64,000 bases of DNA from Streptomyces cinnamoneus. GTDB taxonomy: Bacteria > Actinomycetota > Actinomycetes > Streptomycetales > Streptomycetaceae. Under the pieces are notes generated by a model. The model ran no database searches and had not been told where the DNA came from. It worked only from the letters and a program-made list of their open reading frames with translations. The stretch spans positions 558,001 to 622,000 of the forward strand of contig NZ_PKFQ01000001.1 of NCBI RefSeq assembly GCF_002939475.1, written 5' to 3'. Positions 33,038 through 41,831 of this stretch are shown piece after piece; the first letter of the stretch is position 1; each line of letters begins with the position of its first letter. The translations under genes and the position numbers were made by a program.

Positions 33038-35383
33038 TCACTTCCGCATGACGGCGGGCTCGTGGCGGCGCAGCAGGCGCGCGACGAGGAGGCCGAAGAC
33101 GACCGACAGCACCGCCAGCATGCCCATGTTGAGCAGCCAGGTGCCGACGGTGTGGTGGAACAGCGGGTCGGTGTTCTGCGGTGCGATGCGCGCCACGTCG
33201 ATCGTCCCGCCCATGGCGGCCAGGCCCCAGCGGGAGGGCACCAGCCAGGCCAGCTGTTCCATGCCCGGCTTGCCGGCCAGGTCGATCATCGCGCCGCAGA
33301 AGACGACCTGCACGATGGCGATGAAGACCAGCAGCGGCATGGTCACCTCTTCCTTGCGCACCAGGGCGGACACCAGCAGGCCCAGCATCATGGCGCTGAA
33401 GGACAGCAGGGCGACGGCCAGGGTGATCTCGGGCAGCGGTGCCAGGAGGACGCCCTTGCCGCCGGGCGCGCGGGTGTCCACCCCCGCCAGGCCGACCAGG
33501 GTCAGCACGACCGCCTGGGCCACGGTGATCAGGCCCAGGACCAGGACCTTCGACATCACGTAGGCGGATCTGGACAGCCCGACCGCCCGTTCCCGCTGGT
33601 AGATCACCCGTTCCTTGACCAGCTCGCGCACGGCGTTGGCCGCGCCCGTCAGCACGCCTCCCACGCACAGCAGCAGCAGGACGTTCATGGTCATCTGCGC
33701 GCCGAGCCGGCTCCCGGCGAGCACCCGGGTCATCGCGCCCATCACGAACGGCAGCGCGACCATGATGACCATGAAGGTGCGGTCGGCGGTGAGGGCCATG
33801 GCGTAGCGGCGCATCAGCGTCCACAGCTGACCGCCCCAGCTCTGCGCCTTGACCGGCTCGGGGGTGGGGGCCGGGGCCGCCCTGCCGCCGAGCCGGGGCT
33901 GCTCCATGGCGGCGGTGACGTAGCGGTTGTGCTCGGGAGAGGCGCGGTACTGCCCGGCCCAGTCCCGTCCGGTCTCGTTCTCGAACGCCTCGAAGGCCTC
34001 CGGCCACTGGCGGAAGCCGAAGAACGCCAGCGACTCCCCTGGCGGTCCGTAGTAGGCGGTGCGCCCGCCCGGGGCGAGCACCAGGAGCCGGTCGCACACC
34101 TCCAGGCTGAGGACGCTGTGCGTGACGACGATGACGGTGCGCCCGTCGTCGGCCAGGCCGCGCAGCATGTTCATCACCGAGCGGTCCATGCCCGGGTCGA
34201 GGCCGGAGGTCGGCTCGTCCAGGAACAGCAGCGAGGGTTTGGTCAGCAGTTCCAGCGCCACGCTGACGCGTTTGCGCTGACCGCCCGAGAGGCTGTGGAT
34301 GGCCTGGTCGGTGCGTTGCTGGAGGCCCAGTTCGCCGATGACCTCCTCGACCCGGGCCTCCCGTTCGGCCTTGGCCGTGTCGTCGGGGAAGCGCAGCTCG
34401 GCGGCGTAGCGCAGGGCGCGGCGCACGGACAGCTGGGTGTGCAGGATGTCGTCCTGCGGGACGAGCCCGATGCGGGAGCGCAGCTCCGCGTAGTCGTGGT
34501 AGAGGTCGCGGCCGTCGTAGAGCACGGTCCCGCGGTCGGCCGGGCGCAGCCCGGTCAGCGCGTTGAGCAGGGTGGACTTGCCCGCTCCGCTGGGCCCGAC
34601 GACGGCGAGCAGGCGTTTGGCACTCACGGGGAAGGAGACGTCCTCCAGCAGCGTCTTGCGGCCCCGGTCGACCTGCACGGTCAGGTCCTGGACCTCCAGC
34701 GACACCTCTCCGTTGTCGACGAACTCCTGGAGTTCGTCGCCGACGAGGCAGAAGGCGGAGTGTCCGACGCCGATGATGTCACCGGGCGCCACGGGGGCGG
34801 CTTGCACGGCACTTCCGTTGAGGTAGGTGCCGTTGTGGCTGCCGAGGTCCGCGATCTCGTAACCGCCGTCCGGCAGGGTGCGCAGTTCGGCGTGGTGCCG
34901 GGAGACGACGAGGTCGTCGACGACCAGGTCGTTGTCGGGGCTGCGGCCGATGCGCACGGTGCGGGCGGGCAGGGGGCGTACGGACGTGGGCTGGCGGAAG
35001 GTCGTGGTGCCCGAGGGGTGGGACACGACGGAGGGCCGGCCCGTGGGGTGCGGCGGCGCGTCGGTGACCCTGGCCGCCGGGCCGTCGGCGGGGTTGCCGA
35101 AGCGGACGACGCTGCCGGGGCCCACGTCCAGCGACCGCACGCGCCGGCCTTCGGCGTAGGTGCCGTTGGTGCTGCCCGTGTCCTCCAGCCTCCAGTGGTC
35201 CCGCACGGGGCGCAGGACGGCGTGGTGCCACGAGACGCGCGGGTCCTGCAGCACGATGTCGCTCGTTGGGTCGCGCCCCACGTGGTAGATCCGGCTCGGA
35301 CTCATCACCTGCGAGCCGCCATCGGCTTCGACGACGAGTTCGGGGGCGGAGGGGGCGGAGGGCACGACCGACCGCTCTCCCAT
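33038..35383 (-). CDS. ABC transporter with two FHA domains (Rv1747-like)
   Basis: A 781-residue fused ABCG-type half transporter. Two FHA domains: about 30-90 (VGRDPTSDIVL...STNGTY) and 140-205 (IGRSPDNDLVV...GSHNGTYLNG). The nucleotide-binding domain follows: Walker A GPSGAGKST (263-271), LSGGQ (365-369), Walker B LLFLDEP (385-391). Six membrane helices occupy about 525-775. The layout equals mycobacterial Rv1747, an exporter of cell-envelope lipids controlled by phosphothreonine binding to its FHA domains. The kinase two genes downstream is the probable partner. Confidence 0.92.
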   Translation of the reverse strand: MGERSVVPSAPSAPELVVEADGGSQVMSPSRIYHVGRDPTSDIVLQDPRVSWHHAVLRPVRDHWRLEDTGSTNGTYAEGRRVRSLDVGPGSVVRFGNPADGPAARVTDAPPHPTGRPSVVSHPSGTTTFRQPTSVRPLPARTVRIGRSPDNDLVVDDLVVSRHHAELRTLPDGGYEIADLGSHNGTYLNGSAVQAAPVAPGDIIGVGHSAFCLVGDELQEFVDNGEVSLEVQDLTVQVDRGRKTLLEDVSFPVSAKRLLAVVGPSGAGKSTLLNALTGLRPADRGTVLYDGRDLYHDYAELRSRIGLVPQDDILHTQLSVRRALRYAAELRFPDDTAKAEREARVEEVIGELGLQQRTDQAIHSLSGGQRKRVSVALELLTKPSLLFLDEPTSGLDPGMDRSVMNMLRGLADDGRTVIVVTHSVLSLEVCDRLLVLAPGGRTAYYGPPGESLAFFGFRQWPEAFEAFENETGRDWAGQYRASPEHNRYVTAAMEQPRLGGRAAPAPTPEPVKAQSWGGQLWTLMRRYAMALTADRTFMVIMVALPFVMGAMTRVLAGSRLGAQMTMNVLLLLCVGGVLTGAANAVRELVKERVIYQRERAVGLSRSAYVMSKVLVLGLITVAQAVVLTLVGLAGVDTRAPGGKGVLLAPLPEITLAVALLSFSAMMLGLLVSALVRKEEVTMPLLVFIAIVQVVFCGAMIDLAGKPGMEQLAWLVPSRWGLAAMGGTIDVARIAPQNTDPLFHHTVGTWLLNMGMLAVLSVVFGLLVARLLRRHEPAVMRK

Positions 35384-35447
35384 ACGGGTAATTTTACGGC
35401 TGTCCGGCCGAGCGCGCCTTCCGGCGCCGGTGAGATGAGGAGCCCAC

Positions 35448-35870
35448 GTGCTGGGGGAGGACGCCGGGCGCCTGCCCGTCTTCGTCTACGGGACGCTGCG
35501 TCCCGGTCTGCGCAACCACGACCGTCTGCTGCGCGGGCGGACGGTGGCGGAGCGGCCCGCGCGGATGCGGGACGCGGTGCTGTACGAGGGGCCCGGCTAT
35601 CCGTTCGCGGTGGCCGAGCGGGGCGGCGAGGTCCACGGCGAGCTGATCGCCGTCGCTCCCCGGTGGTACAGGCCCGTGCTGGCGGCTCTCGACGAGCTGG
35701 AGGGCTACCGGCCGGGCGACCCGCGCAACCTCTACGAACGCGTCGAGCGCGAGGTCCTCGTCGAGGGGGCCGGCACGGTCCGCGCCTGGGTCTACCTCGC
35801 GGCGGAGGCGACGGCGCTGCGGCTGCGGGCGTCCGGTACGCGCGTCGTGGGCGGCGACTGGACCGGGTGA
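35448..35870 (+). CDS. Gamma-glutamylcyclotransferase-like (AIG2/GGCT) protein
   Basis: A 140-residue protein of the BtrG/AIG2 fold. FVYGTLRPG (about residues 11-19) is the substrate loop; LDELEGYRPGDPRNLYER carries the catalytic-type glutamate near residue 83; the C-terminal WVYLA strand is typical. Such enzymes cyclise gamma-glutamyl groups to 5-oxoproline. GTG start at 35448 with GATGAGGAG upstream. Divergent from the FHA-ABC gene by 64 bp. Confidence 0.82.
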   Translation: MLGEDAGRLPVFVYGTLRPGLRNHDRLLRGRTVAERPARMRDAVLYEGPGYPFAVAERGGEVHGELIAVAPRWYRPVLAALDELEGYRPGDPRNLYERVEREVLVEGAGTVRAWVYLAAEATALRLRASGTRVVGGDWTG

Positions 35871-36162
35871 ACCCGTCTCACATGGTGAGCGGAGGCCCAA
35901 ACCCGGCAACCTCGGGCGCGGTTGTCCCGTCCTGCTGGGTGGATGGACGGGAAGTCGCCTCCTGATCACTGAGTGTTGACGCTTTGTTAACTCCTGATCA
36001 ACTGTTCGACGGATGGGGAAATTTCCCTTTTCATGAGCATGCCAATACATGCATGGTCTTGCACGGGACCGCAGGTTCCCGCGGTGCCGGCAAGGCGGGC
36101 GCCGCGTGCACGCAGGCGGCCGGGCATGCCCGAACCGCCCTCATGACAAAGGGCGCTGACAA
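35871..36162 (+). promoter_or_regulatory. Leader and promoter region of the M4 protease gene
   Basis: A 292-bp gene-free region, AT-rich for this genome. It contains TTGACGCTTTGTTAAC (35969-35984), a possible -35 and operator; the perfect 12-bp palindrome GGGAAATTTCCC at 36016-36027; and ATGCCAATACATGCAT near 36038-36053. These suggest regulated expression of the secreted protease; the factors are unknown. Confidence 0.45.
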
Positions 36163-37968
36163 GTGCGTACATCCCCCACATCCTCCATATCGGCCTCGTC
36201 CAAGAGACGCGTGGTCACCGTCGCCGTCGCGGTCGCCGCGGCGGCGACCATGGTCGGCACGGCAGCCGCGGCGCCGTCCCCCGCGGCGCGGACCACGGCC
36301 TCCTCCCCCGCCGGCGCCGACGTCGTCAAGGCGGCCCGCGCCGCCGCCCTCGCCCACGCCAAGGACACCGGCGTCGGCTCCTCCGACACGCTGAAGGTCC
36401 GGGACACCCTCGTCGACCCCGAGGGCAAGCGCCACGTGCGCTTCGAGCGGAGCCACCAGGGCGTCGCCGTCATCGGCGGCGACCTCGTCGTCCACCTCGA
36501 CGCCGAGAACACGTACCTGGGCGTGACCCGCGCCATCGGCCACCAGGTCACCGTCCCCACCGTCACGCCCAAGCTGACCGCGGGCCAGGCCGCGGACAAG
36601 GCAGCCGAGTCGGCCAAGGGCACGGCGAACAAGACTCAGCTGGTGGTGGACGCCCGCACCGGCGACGGCGTCCTCGCCTACCAGGTGACCGTCACCGGCG
36701 GTGCCGGCACCGAGACCGGCGCCGCGCACTCCGTCGTCGTCGACGCCACGTCCGGCAAGGTCATCAGCAGCACCCCGCTCAGCGACGCGTTCATCTCGCC
36801 GAAGCTCAAGAGCACCCTGCGCGGCCTGGGCCAGACCGCGGCCCCCGGCACCGCCGCGAAGCCCGGCACGCCCGCCCCGGCCAAGCCGGCCACCGGCGCC
36901 TTCCCCGCACCGGCGAACGGCACCGGCGCCTCGATCTTCGCCGGCGGCGTGCCCCTGATCACCACCCAGACCGCGAAGAGCACCTTCGTCCTCAAGGACC
37001 CCAGCCGCGGCAACGGCGAGACCCGCAACGCCGGCCGCCAGGAGCTCGAGACCTTCGCGAGCGGCAAGCAGTTCACCGACGCGGACAACAAGTGGGGCAA
37101 CGGCACCAGCAAGGACGCCGCCAGCGCCGCCGTGGACGCCCAGTACGGCATCACCAGCACCTTCGACTACTACAAGAAGACCTTCGGCCGCAACGGCATC
37201 GCCAACGACGGCGTCGGCCCCCACGCGCTCGTGCACTTCGGCAACAACGTGGGCAACGCCTTCTGGTCCCCCGACTGCGCCTGCATGCTCTACGGCGACG
37301 GCGATGGAGAAACGTTTAAGCAGCCGCTGGTGGCCCTCGACGTGACGGGCCACGAGCTGAGCCACGGCGTCATCGAGGCCACCGCCAACTTCCAGCCGAC
37401 GCGCGTGGACGGCCAGGGCAACCAGTACGGCGAGGCGGGCAGCCTCAACGAGTCCCTCGCGGACATCTTCGGCACGGGCGTCGAGTTCGGCACGAACAAC
37501 GCCGTCAACCCGCCGAACTACCTGCTGGGCGAGAAGCTGGGCCTGGAGCAGAAGTTCCTGCGCCGCCTCGACAAGCCGTCCCTGGACAAGCTGGAGGGCA
37601 CCGTCGACTACTGGGACGAGGGCTCGTACGACCGCGAGGTCCACGCCGGCTCCGGCGTCTCCTCCCACGCCTTCTACCTCCTGGCCGAGGGCAGCGGACG
37701 GAAGACCGTCGGCGGCGTCACCTACGACTCCCCCACCCACGACGGGCAGTCCGTGACCGGCATCGGCCGGGCGAAGGCGGAGCAGATCTTCTACCGGGCG
37801 CTCACCCGCTACATGGTCTCCACCACCGACTTCCACGAGGCCCGCACCGCCACGCTCCAGGCCGCCGCGGACGTCTACGGCGCCGGAAGCACCGAGTACA
37901 AGACGGTGGACGCGGCGTGGGCCGCGGTGAACGTCACCCAGGCGAACACCCCGGCCCCCAAGGGCTAG
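36163..37968 (+). CDS. Secreted M4 (thermolysin family) metalloprotease
   Basis: A 601-residue preproenzyme. Residues 1-37 form the signal peptide (RR near residue 15, ending AAA-A); about 45-230 is an FTP/PepSY-type propeptide; a Pro/Ala-rich linker (about 225-250) precedes the peptidase domain. Zinc motif H397-E398-L-S-H401 and third ligand E430 in NESLADIFG; EVHAGSGVSSHAFYLLAEG gives the transition-state histidine. The spacing between the two zinc motifs is about nine residues longer than in thermolysin. GTG start at 36163. A hairpin follows the stop. Confidence 0.92.
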   Translation: MRTSPTSSISASSKRRVVTVAVAVAAAATMVGTAAAAPSPAARTTASSPAGADVVKAARAAALAHAKDTGVGSSDTLKVRDTLVDPEGKRHVRFERSHQGVAVIGGDLVVHLDAENTYLGVTRAIGHQVTVPTVTPKLTAGQAADKAAESAKGTANKTQLVVDARTGDGVLAYQVTVTGGAGTETGAAHSVVVDATSGKVISSTPLSDAFISPKLKSTLRGLGQTAAPGTAAKPGTPAPAKPATGAFPAPANGTGASIFAGGVPLITTQTAKSTFVLKDPSRGNGETRNAGRQELETFASGKQFTDADNKWGNGTSKDAASAAVDAQYGITSTFDYYKKTFGRNGIANDGVGPHALVHFGNNVGNAFWSPDCACMLYGDGDGETFKQPLVALDVTGHELSHGVIEATANFQPTRVDGQGNQYGEAGSLNESLADIFGTGVEFGTNNAVNPPNYLLGEKLGLEQKFLRRLDKPSLDKLEGTVDYWDEGSYDREVHAGSGVSSHAFYLLAEGSGRKTVGGVTYDSPTHDGQSVTGIGRAKAEQIFYRALTRYMVSTTDFHEARTATLQAAADVYGAGSTEYKTVDAAWAAVNVTQANTPAPKG

Positions 37969-37976
37969 CGTCCCCC

Positions 37977-38027
37977 AGGCGTGGGGAACGGCGCGGCCTC
38001 TCGTGTCGGACGCCGAACCCCACGCCT
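37977..38027 (+). terminator. Terminator hairpin after the M4 protease gene
   Basis: AGGCGTGGGG (37977-37986) pairs perfectly with CCCCACGCCT (38018-38027); a TT follows the stem. It begins 8 bases after the protease stop. Confidence 0.6.
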
Positions 38028-38126
38028 TTCATGGGATTCTCTGGGACAAAGTGGCCGACCTCTCCCCGGCCCGGTACGGCCGGCGGGACCCGAGGGCGGC
38101 CACTGCCCAGAGAACGAGGTGCCCTC

Positions 38127-38540
38127 ATGTCCCACCCGATGCCGCCGCATGCCAGCAAGCGCCGGAAGTGGCCCTGGGTGCTGCTGGTCCTGGCGCTGCT
38201 CATCGTCGGAGGCTGCGCGGCGCTGTTCCTGATCGTCTCCAAGGAGTACGACAAGACGGTCACGGTCCGGTACGAGGTCACCGGCGACGCCAAGGACGCG
38301 TCGGTCTCCTACAGCACGTGGGACAACGGAGCCATCAAGGCCACCAAGGCGGGTCCGCTCCCCTCGCTGCCCTGGCGCAAGGTGATCACGACCAAGGGCT
38401 TCGCCAAGGGCGGCGTCCTGGCCGCCAGCACCGGCGCCGGGGGCGGCACGGTGACCTGCAAGGTCACCGTCGACGACGGCAAGCCGGTGGTGGACAGCGC
38501 GCGGGGCGCGTACGCCACGGCCACCTGCCAGGGGTTCTGA
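38127..38540 (+). CDS. MmpS-like membrane-anchored accessory protein
   Basis: A 137-residue protein: basic cytoplasmic N-terminus (SKRRKWPW), one membrane helix about residues 17-37, then a beta-rich domain with VTVRYEVTGDAKDASVSYSTWDNG and TVTCKVTVDDG, characteristic of MmpS family proteins. In mycobacteria these assist MmpL lipid exporters, but no MmpL gene is nearby. The ATG at 38127 follows ACGAGG. The IS481-type element is inserted 8 bases after its stop codon. Confidence 0.78.
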   Translation: MSHPMPPHASKRRKWPWVLLVLALLIVGGCAALFLIVSKEYDKTVTVRYEVTGDAKDASVSYSTWDNGAIKATKAGPLPSLPWRKVITTKGFAKGGVLAASTGAGGGTVTCKVTVDDGKPVVDSARGAYATATCQGF

Positions 38541-38548
38541 GCACACCC

Positions 38549-39625
38549 CCTAGGTGTGTTGTCCCGGGACGTTGGTGACACGCGTGCTGGATGCTTGAAC
38601 GGGTGAGGGCCTTCTGGCTCGGTGGGGATTGCGACATCTCAACCGACTACAGGAGGCCCTCGTGCCCCACCGTAACGCCCCGCTCACCGAGACCGGGCGT
38701 CTTCGCCTGGCCCGCTGTGTCGTGGACGACGGCTGGCCACTTCGCCGAGCCGCGGAACGCTTCCAGGTCAGCCACACCACTGCTGCCCGCTGGGCCGGCC
38801 GCTACCGGACGCTCGGGGTCGCCGGAATGAGTGACCGATCCAGCCGCCCCCACCACCAGCCCGCCCGGACGCCGGCCGTGGTGGAAGCGGAGATACTTCG
38901 GCTGCGGCGCGAACACCGCATCGGCCCGCTAAGGCTCGCCGTCCTCTGCCACATCGCACCCTCGACCGTCCACCGCATCCTCCAGCGGCACGGCCAGCCG
39001 CCCCTTGCCTGCCTGGACCGTGCCACCGGCGAGCCCGTCCGCCGCTACGAACGCGCCCGCCCGGGCGAACTGGTCCACATCGATGTCAAGAAGCTCGGCC
39101 GGATCCCCGACGGCGGCGGCCACAAGGCCCTCGGCCGGGCGGCCGGCAGTCCGAACAAAGACCGGCTCAACGGTGCCGGATACGCCTACCTCCACACCGC
39201 GCTCGACGACCACTCCCGCCCGGCCTACACCGAAGACCTGCCCGACGAGACCGCTCCGACCTGCGCCGGCTTCCTCATCCGGGCCACCGCCTGGTTCGCC
39301 GGACAGGGCATCACCGTCGAACGTGTGCTGACCGACAATGCCTGGGCCTACAGCAAGAACACCTGGCGCCAGACCTGCCACGATCTGGGCATCAGCCCCC
39401 GGTGGACCCGCCCCTGGCGGCCACAGACCAACGGCAAAGTCGAACGCTTCCACCGCACCCTGCTCGAGGAGTGGGCCTACCACCGGCCCTACACCTCAGA
39501 CGGTGAGCGGATGGAAGCGTTTGCCGACTGGCTGCACTGGTACAACTACCACCGACCCCACACCGGCATCGGCGGCCACACACCCGCCAGCCGCGGAACC
39601 AACCTCGCCGAACAACGCACCTAGG
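38549..39625. mobile_element. IS481-family insertion sequence with CCTAGG target duplication
   Basis: Element 38555-39619 (1065 bp). Imperfect terminal inverted repeats: left TGTGTTGTCCC...GTTGGT (38555-38576), right end read inwards TGCGTTGTTCG...GTTGGT (39619-39598). It is flanked by direct repeats CCTAGG at 38549-38554 and 39620-39625, the NCTAGN target typical of IS481. One intact transposase gene fills it. The insertion lies precisely at the TAG stop of the EamA gene, which is restored by the duplication. Confidence 0.88.
38662..39624 (+). CDS. IS481 family transposase
   Basis: A 320-residue DDE transposase. An N-terminal helix-turn-helix (about residues 20-60, PLRRAAERFQVSHTTAARW) is followed by the rve core: first aspartate in HIDVKKLGRI, second in LTDNAWAY, and glutamate in NGKVERFHRTL; PWRPQTNGKVER and WYNYHRPH are family hallmarks. 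The frame is intact. GTG at 38662 with AGGAGG upstream. Its TAG stop (39622-39624) is contributed by the CTAG of the target duplication, not by the element itself. Confidence 0.93.
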   Translation: MPHRNAPLTETGRLRLARCVVDDGWPLRRAAERFQVSHTTAARWAGRYRTLGVAGMSDRSSRPHHQPARTPAVVEAEILRLRREHRIGPLRLAVLCHIAPSTVHRILQRHGQPPLACLDRATGEPVRRYERARPGELVHIDVKKLGRIPDGGGHKALGRAAGSPNKDRLNGAGYAYLHTALDDHSRPAYTEDLPDETAPTCAGFLIRATAWFAGQGITVERVLTDNAWAYSKNTWRQTCHDLGISPRWTRPWRPQTNGKVERFHRTLLEEWAYHRPYTSDGERMEAFADWLHWYNYHRPHTGIGGHTPASRGTNLAEQRT

Positions 39626-40475
39626 CCGTGTCCGCGCCGACCCGGGGCAGCACCAGCGTGCCCCCGATCACCAGCACGGCTCCCACGGCCTCGGGCAGCA
39701 GCCACCAGCCCGTCCGGAGGTGCTCCTCGTACAGCAGCACCCCGAAGAACAGACTCACCAGCGCGTCCCCCAGGGTGAGCGCGGGCTGCGAGGCGACGAT
39801 CGGGCCCGACTCCATGGCGTTGGAGACCAGGAACAGGGAACAGGCCCCCGCCACCGCGAAGGCGTACGTCTGCCAACTGGTGAAGAACGCGCCGGCGCCG
39901 TGCAGGCTGAAGGTGGTGGCCGCCGCCTTCATCAGCACGGCCGTCAGCGCGTAGGCGATCGCGGCGGACGCCCCGAAGAGGAACGCCCGCGCCTTGCCCC
40001 GGGGGTGCCGCAGGGCACCGAGGACGCACAGCGCGCTCGCCCCGCCGCCCACCGTCAGGGCCAGCGCCCACAGCCCCGGCTCCACGTCGGTGTGCCCGCC
40101 CGAGGGGGCCGCGGCCGCGAGCCCCAGGGCGAGGCCGGCGGCGATCGAGACGACCGCCGCCCAGCCGGCGACGGGCAGCGTCCGGTGGAAGACCAGACAG
40201 CCGATGACGAGGGCGAACGGCAGCTCGCTGACGAAGATCGGCTGGACGAGCGCCAGGGAGCCCAGCGACAGCGCCAGCCCCTGGAGCGCCGCCCCGCAGA
40301 TCTCCGCCGCCATCCCGGCGAGCCAGGCCGGGCTGCGCAGCAGATCCCCCATCAGCCGGGCGCTGAAGGCGTGGGACTCGGGCACGGCGCGCCCCGCCTT
40401 GCGCTGGAGGACGGTGCCGGCGGCGTTGGCCAGGGAGGACAGGAGGGCGCACGCCACGGTCAGCACGGCGGTCAC
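39621..40475 (-). CDS. EamA/DMT superfamily transporter
   Basis: A 284-residue membrane protein with about nine to ten helices in two EamA-type halves (LVQPIFVSELPFALVIG in the first, ALTLGDALVSLFFGVLLYEEHLRTG in the second). DMT carriers move amino acids, nucleotide sugars or metabolites; the substrate is unknown. GTG start at 40475 behind GGAGGG. Its TAG stop lies in the CCTAGG repeat at the IS481 boundary and was regenerated by the insertion. Confidence 0.83.
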   Translation of the reverse strand: MTAVLTVACALLSSLANAAGTVLQRKAGRAVPESHAFSARLMGDLLRSPAWLAGMAAEICGAALQGLALSLGSLALVQPIFVSELPFALVIGCLVFHRTLPVAGWAAVVSIAAGLALGLAAAAPSGGHTDVEPGLWALALTVGGGASALCVLGALRHPRGKARAFLFGASAAIAYALTAVLMKAAATTFSLHGAGAFFTSWQTYAFAVAGACSLFLVSNAMESGPIVASQPALTLGDALVSLFFGVLLYEEHLRTGWWLLPEAVGAVLVIGGTLVLPRVGADTA

Positions 40476-40580
40476 GGGCGGGTCCCTCCGGCTCGGGGCT
40501 GTGGGGCACCACGGTGACAGACGAAGGGGGCGGGGGCCGCTCGCCGCCCGCCCCGCACCGGAGGATTACACCCTCATGCC

Positions 40581-40604
40581 GCCGGCCGCGCTCACGCGGC
40601 CGGC
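40581..40604 (-). terminator. Terminator hairpin after secreted protein gene
   Basis: GCCGGCCGCG-CTCA-CGCGGCCGGC: a 10-bp perfect stem with 4-base loop, 25 bases beyond the stop of the leftward gene at 40630. The remaining 40476-40580 shows nothing else. Confidence 0.7.
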
Positions 40605-40629
40605 TTCTCCTTGCGTCCCTGCTCGGTTC

Positions 40630-41760
40630 CTACCGCTCCTGCTCGGCCTTGGGCTTGTGGTCCTGCCGGGCGCCGCCGCGGATGGCGAACGGCAGCTGGG
40701 CCGAGAAGAAGGACTGGTCGCCGTTGGCCACCGTGACGCCCGCGTCCGCGCTGGTCACGTCGCGCGGGGCGGATCCGGCGACGGCCAGGTCGAGCCGGTA
40801 GACGGCGGTGGCGCCGGGGGCGAGCGGCCCCTTGGCCACGGGCGGCAGGGTGGTGCTCATGCCCGGGTCGCAGCCGCCGGCGAGCAGGGGCACCCTCACC
40901 CAGCCCTTGCCGGGCCGGTACTGGCGCAGTGTCACGTCCTTGGGCACCAGGGCCCGGCTCTTGCCGGCGCCGTAGGCGTAGTACGAGGCGGTGAGCGCCG
41001 GGTAGGCCCGGTTGGTGGTGTTCTTCACGGTGACCGTGAGAGGGCGGGGGGCGCCGCCGCGCTCCAGCGTGGTGCCGCGCCGCCAGCCGTCGACGGTGAC
41101 CTGGGGGCGGGTGGCGGTGGTGGTGCGGGCCGGGGCGCGGTAGGTGTGGCCGCGCCCGTCGGAGACGGAGGCGGCGACCGTGACGGTGCCCGGCCGGTCG
41201 AGGTCCTGCAGGCGCAGGGCCACGGTCCTGGGGTGCCGGGGGCTCGCGTCCGCGGCGGTCACGGGGAAGGTGTAGACGCCCCGGTCGGGCCAGCTGCCGC
41301 CGCCCGTGCTCGCGTCCAGGTCGATCCAGCGGTGGGTGCGCGGCTCGTAGCGCTGCACCACGAGGGACGCCGTGCTGAACCCGGCGGTCTTGACGTCCAG
41401 CCGGACCTTGCCCTGGGAGACGGGCGTACGCAGGGTCACGCCCGCGGACGACCAGAGGCCGATGGGCAGTTGGGAGTCCACACCGTAGGAGATCTTCTGC
41501 GAGGCGGTGCCCGTCGCCGCGGGCGCCGGCGCGGCCTCGGGCGCGGCCGCCTTGGCGGGTGCCGCCGGGGCGGCCTGCGGGGCGGCTTCCCCGCAGCTCG
41601 CTCCCGCCTGGGCGCCGCCGCCGGCCGGTGCGGCCCCGGCGGCCTGTCCGGTCCCGGCCGCGCCGGCGACCAGGGCAAGGCCGGCCGTCAGCGCCGCCGC
41701 GGTTCTCAGAGCGGCCTTCCGCGCCGCCGACGACCGCTGCTGTACGACTTTCCGCGTCAT
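40630..41760 (-). CDS. Secreted protein with repeated beta-sandwich-like regions
   Basis: A 376-residue exported protein. Signal peptide residues 1-40 (ARKAALRTAAAL..., ending GQA-A), then an Ala/Pro-rich linker (about 45-85). The mature part has two Ig-like or fibronectin-like stretches: about 90-215 and 220-345, the second with VTVKNTTNRAYPALTASYYAYG. Cysteines are few. No catalytic motif; a surface or adhesion role is possible but unproven. Upstream lies a dense set of GGGAAC/GTTCCC half-sites (41832-41866). Confidence 0.7.
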   Translation of the reverse strand: MTRKVVQQRSSAARKAALRTAAALTAGLALVAGAAGTGQAAGAAPAGGGAQAGASCGEAAPQAAPAAPAKAAAPEAAPAPAATGTASQKISYGVDSQLPIGLWSSAGVTLRTPVSQGKVRLDVKTAGFSTASLVVQRYEPRTHRWIDLDASTGGGSWPDRGVYTFPVTAADASPRHPRTVALRLQDLDRPGTVTVAASVSDGRGHTYRAPARTTTATRPQVTVDGWRRGTTLERGGAPRPLTVTVKNTTNRAYPALTASYYAYGAGKSRALVPKDVTLRQYRPGKGWVRVPLLAGGCDPGMSTTLPPVAKGPLAPGATAVYRLDLAVAGSAPRDVTSADAGVTVANGDQSFFSAQLPFAIRGGARQDHKPKAEQER

Positions 41761-41831
41761 TTACCGCCCCCACAGGTGGGTTGTCCCGTGACCGTACGTC
41801 TCTGCCTGAGAGAGGGCCTTCCACAGCTGGC

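Noticed and set aside
35448..35870. GGCT-like gene as part of the FHA-ABC operon
   Set aside because: It is divergent from the transporter gene with its own ribosome site; no functional link is visible.
32717..35965. A 1082-codon open frame on the plus strand
   Set aside because: It is the antisense shadow of the FHA-ABC gene and its neighbour. Its composition is Gln/His/Arg-rich with no recognisable domain, as expected from high-GC frame bias.
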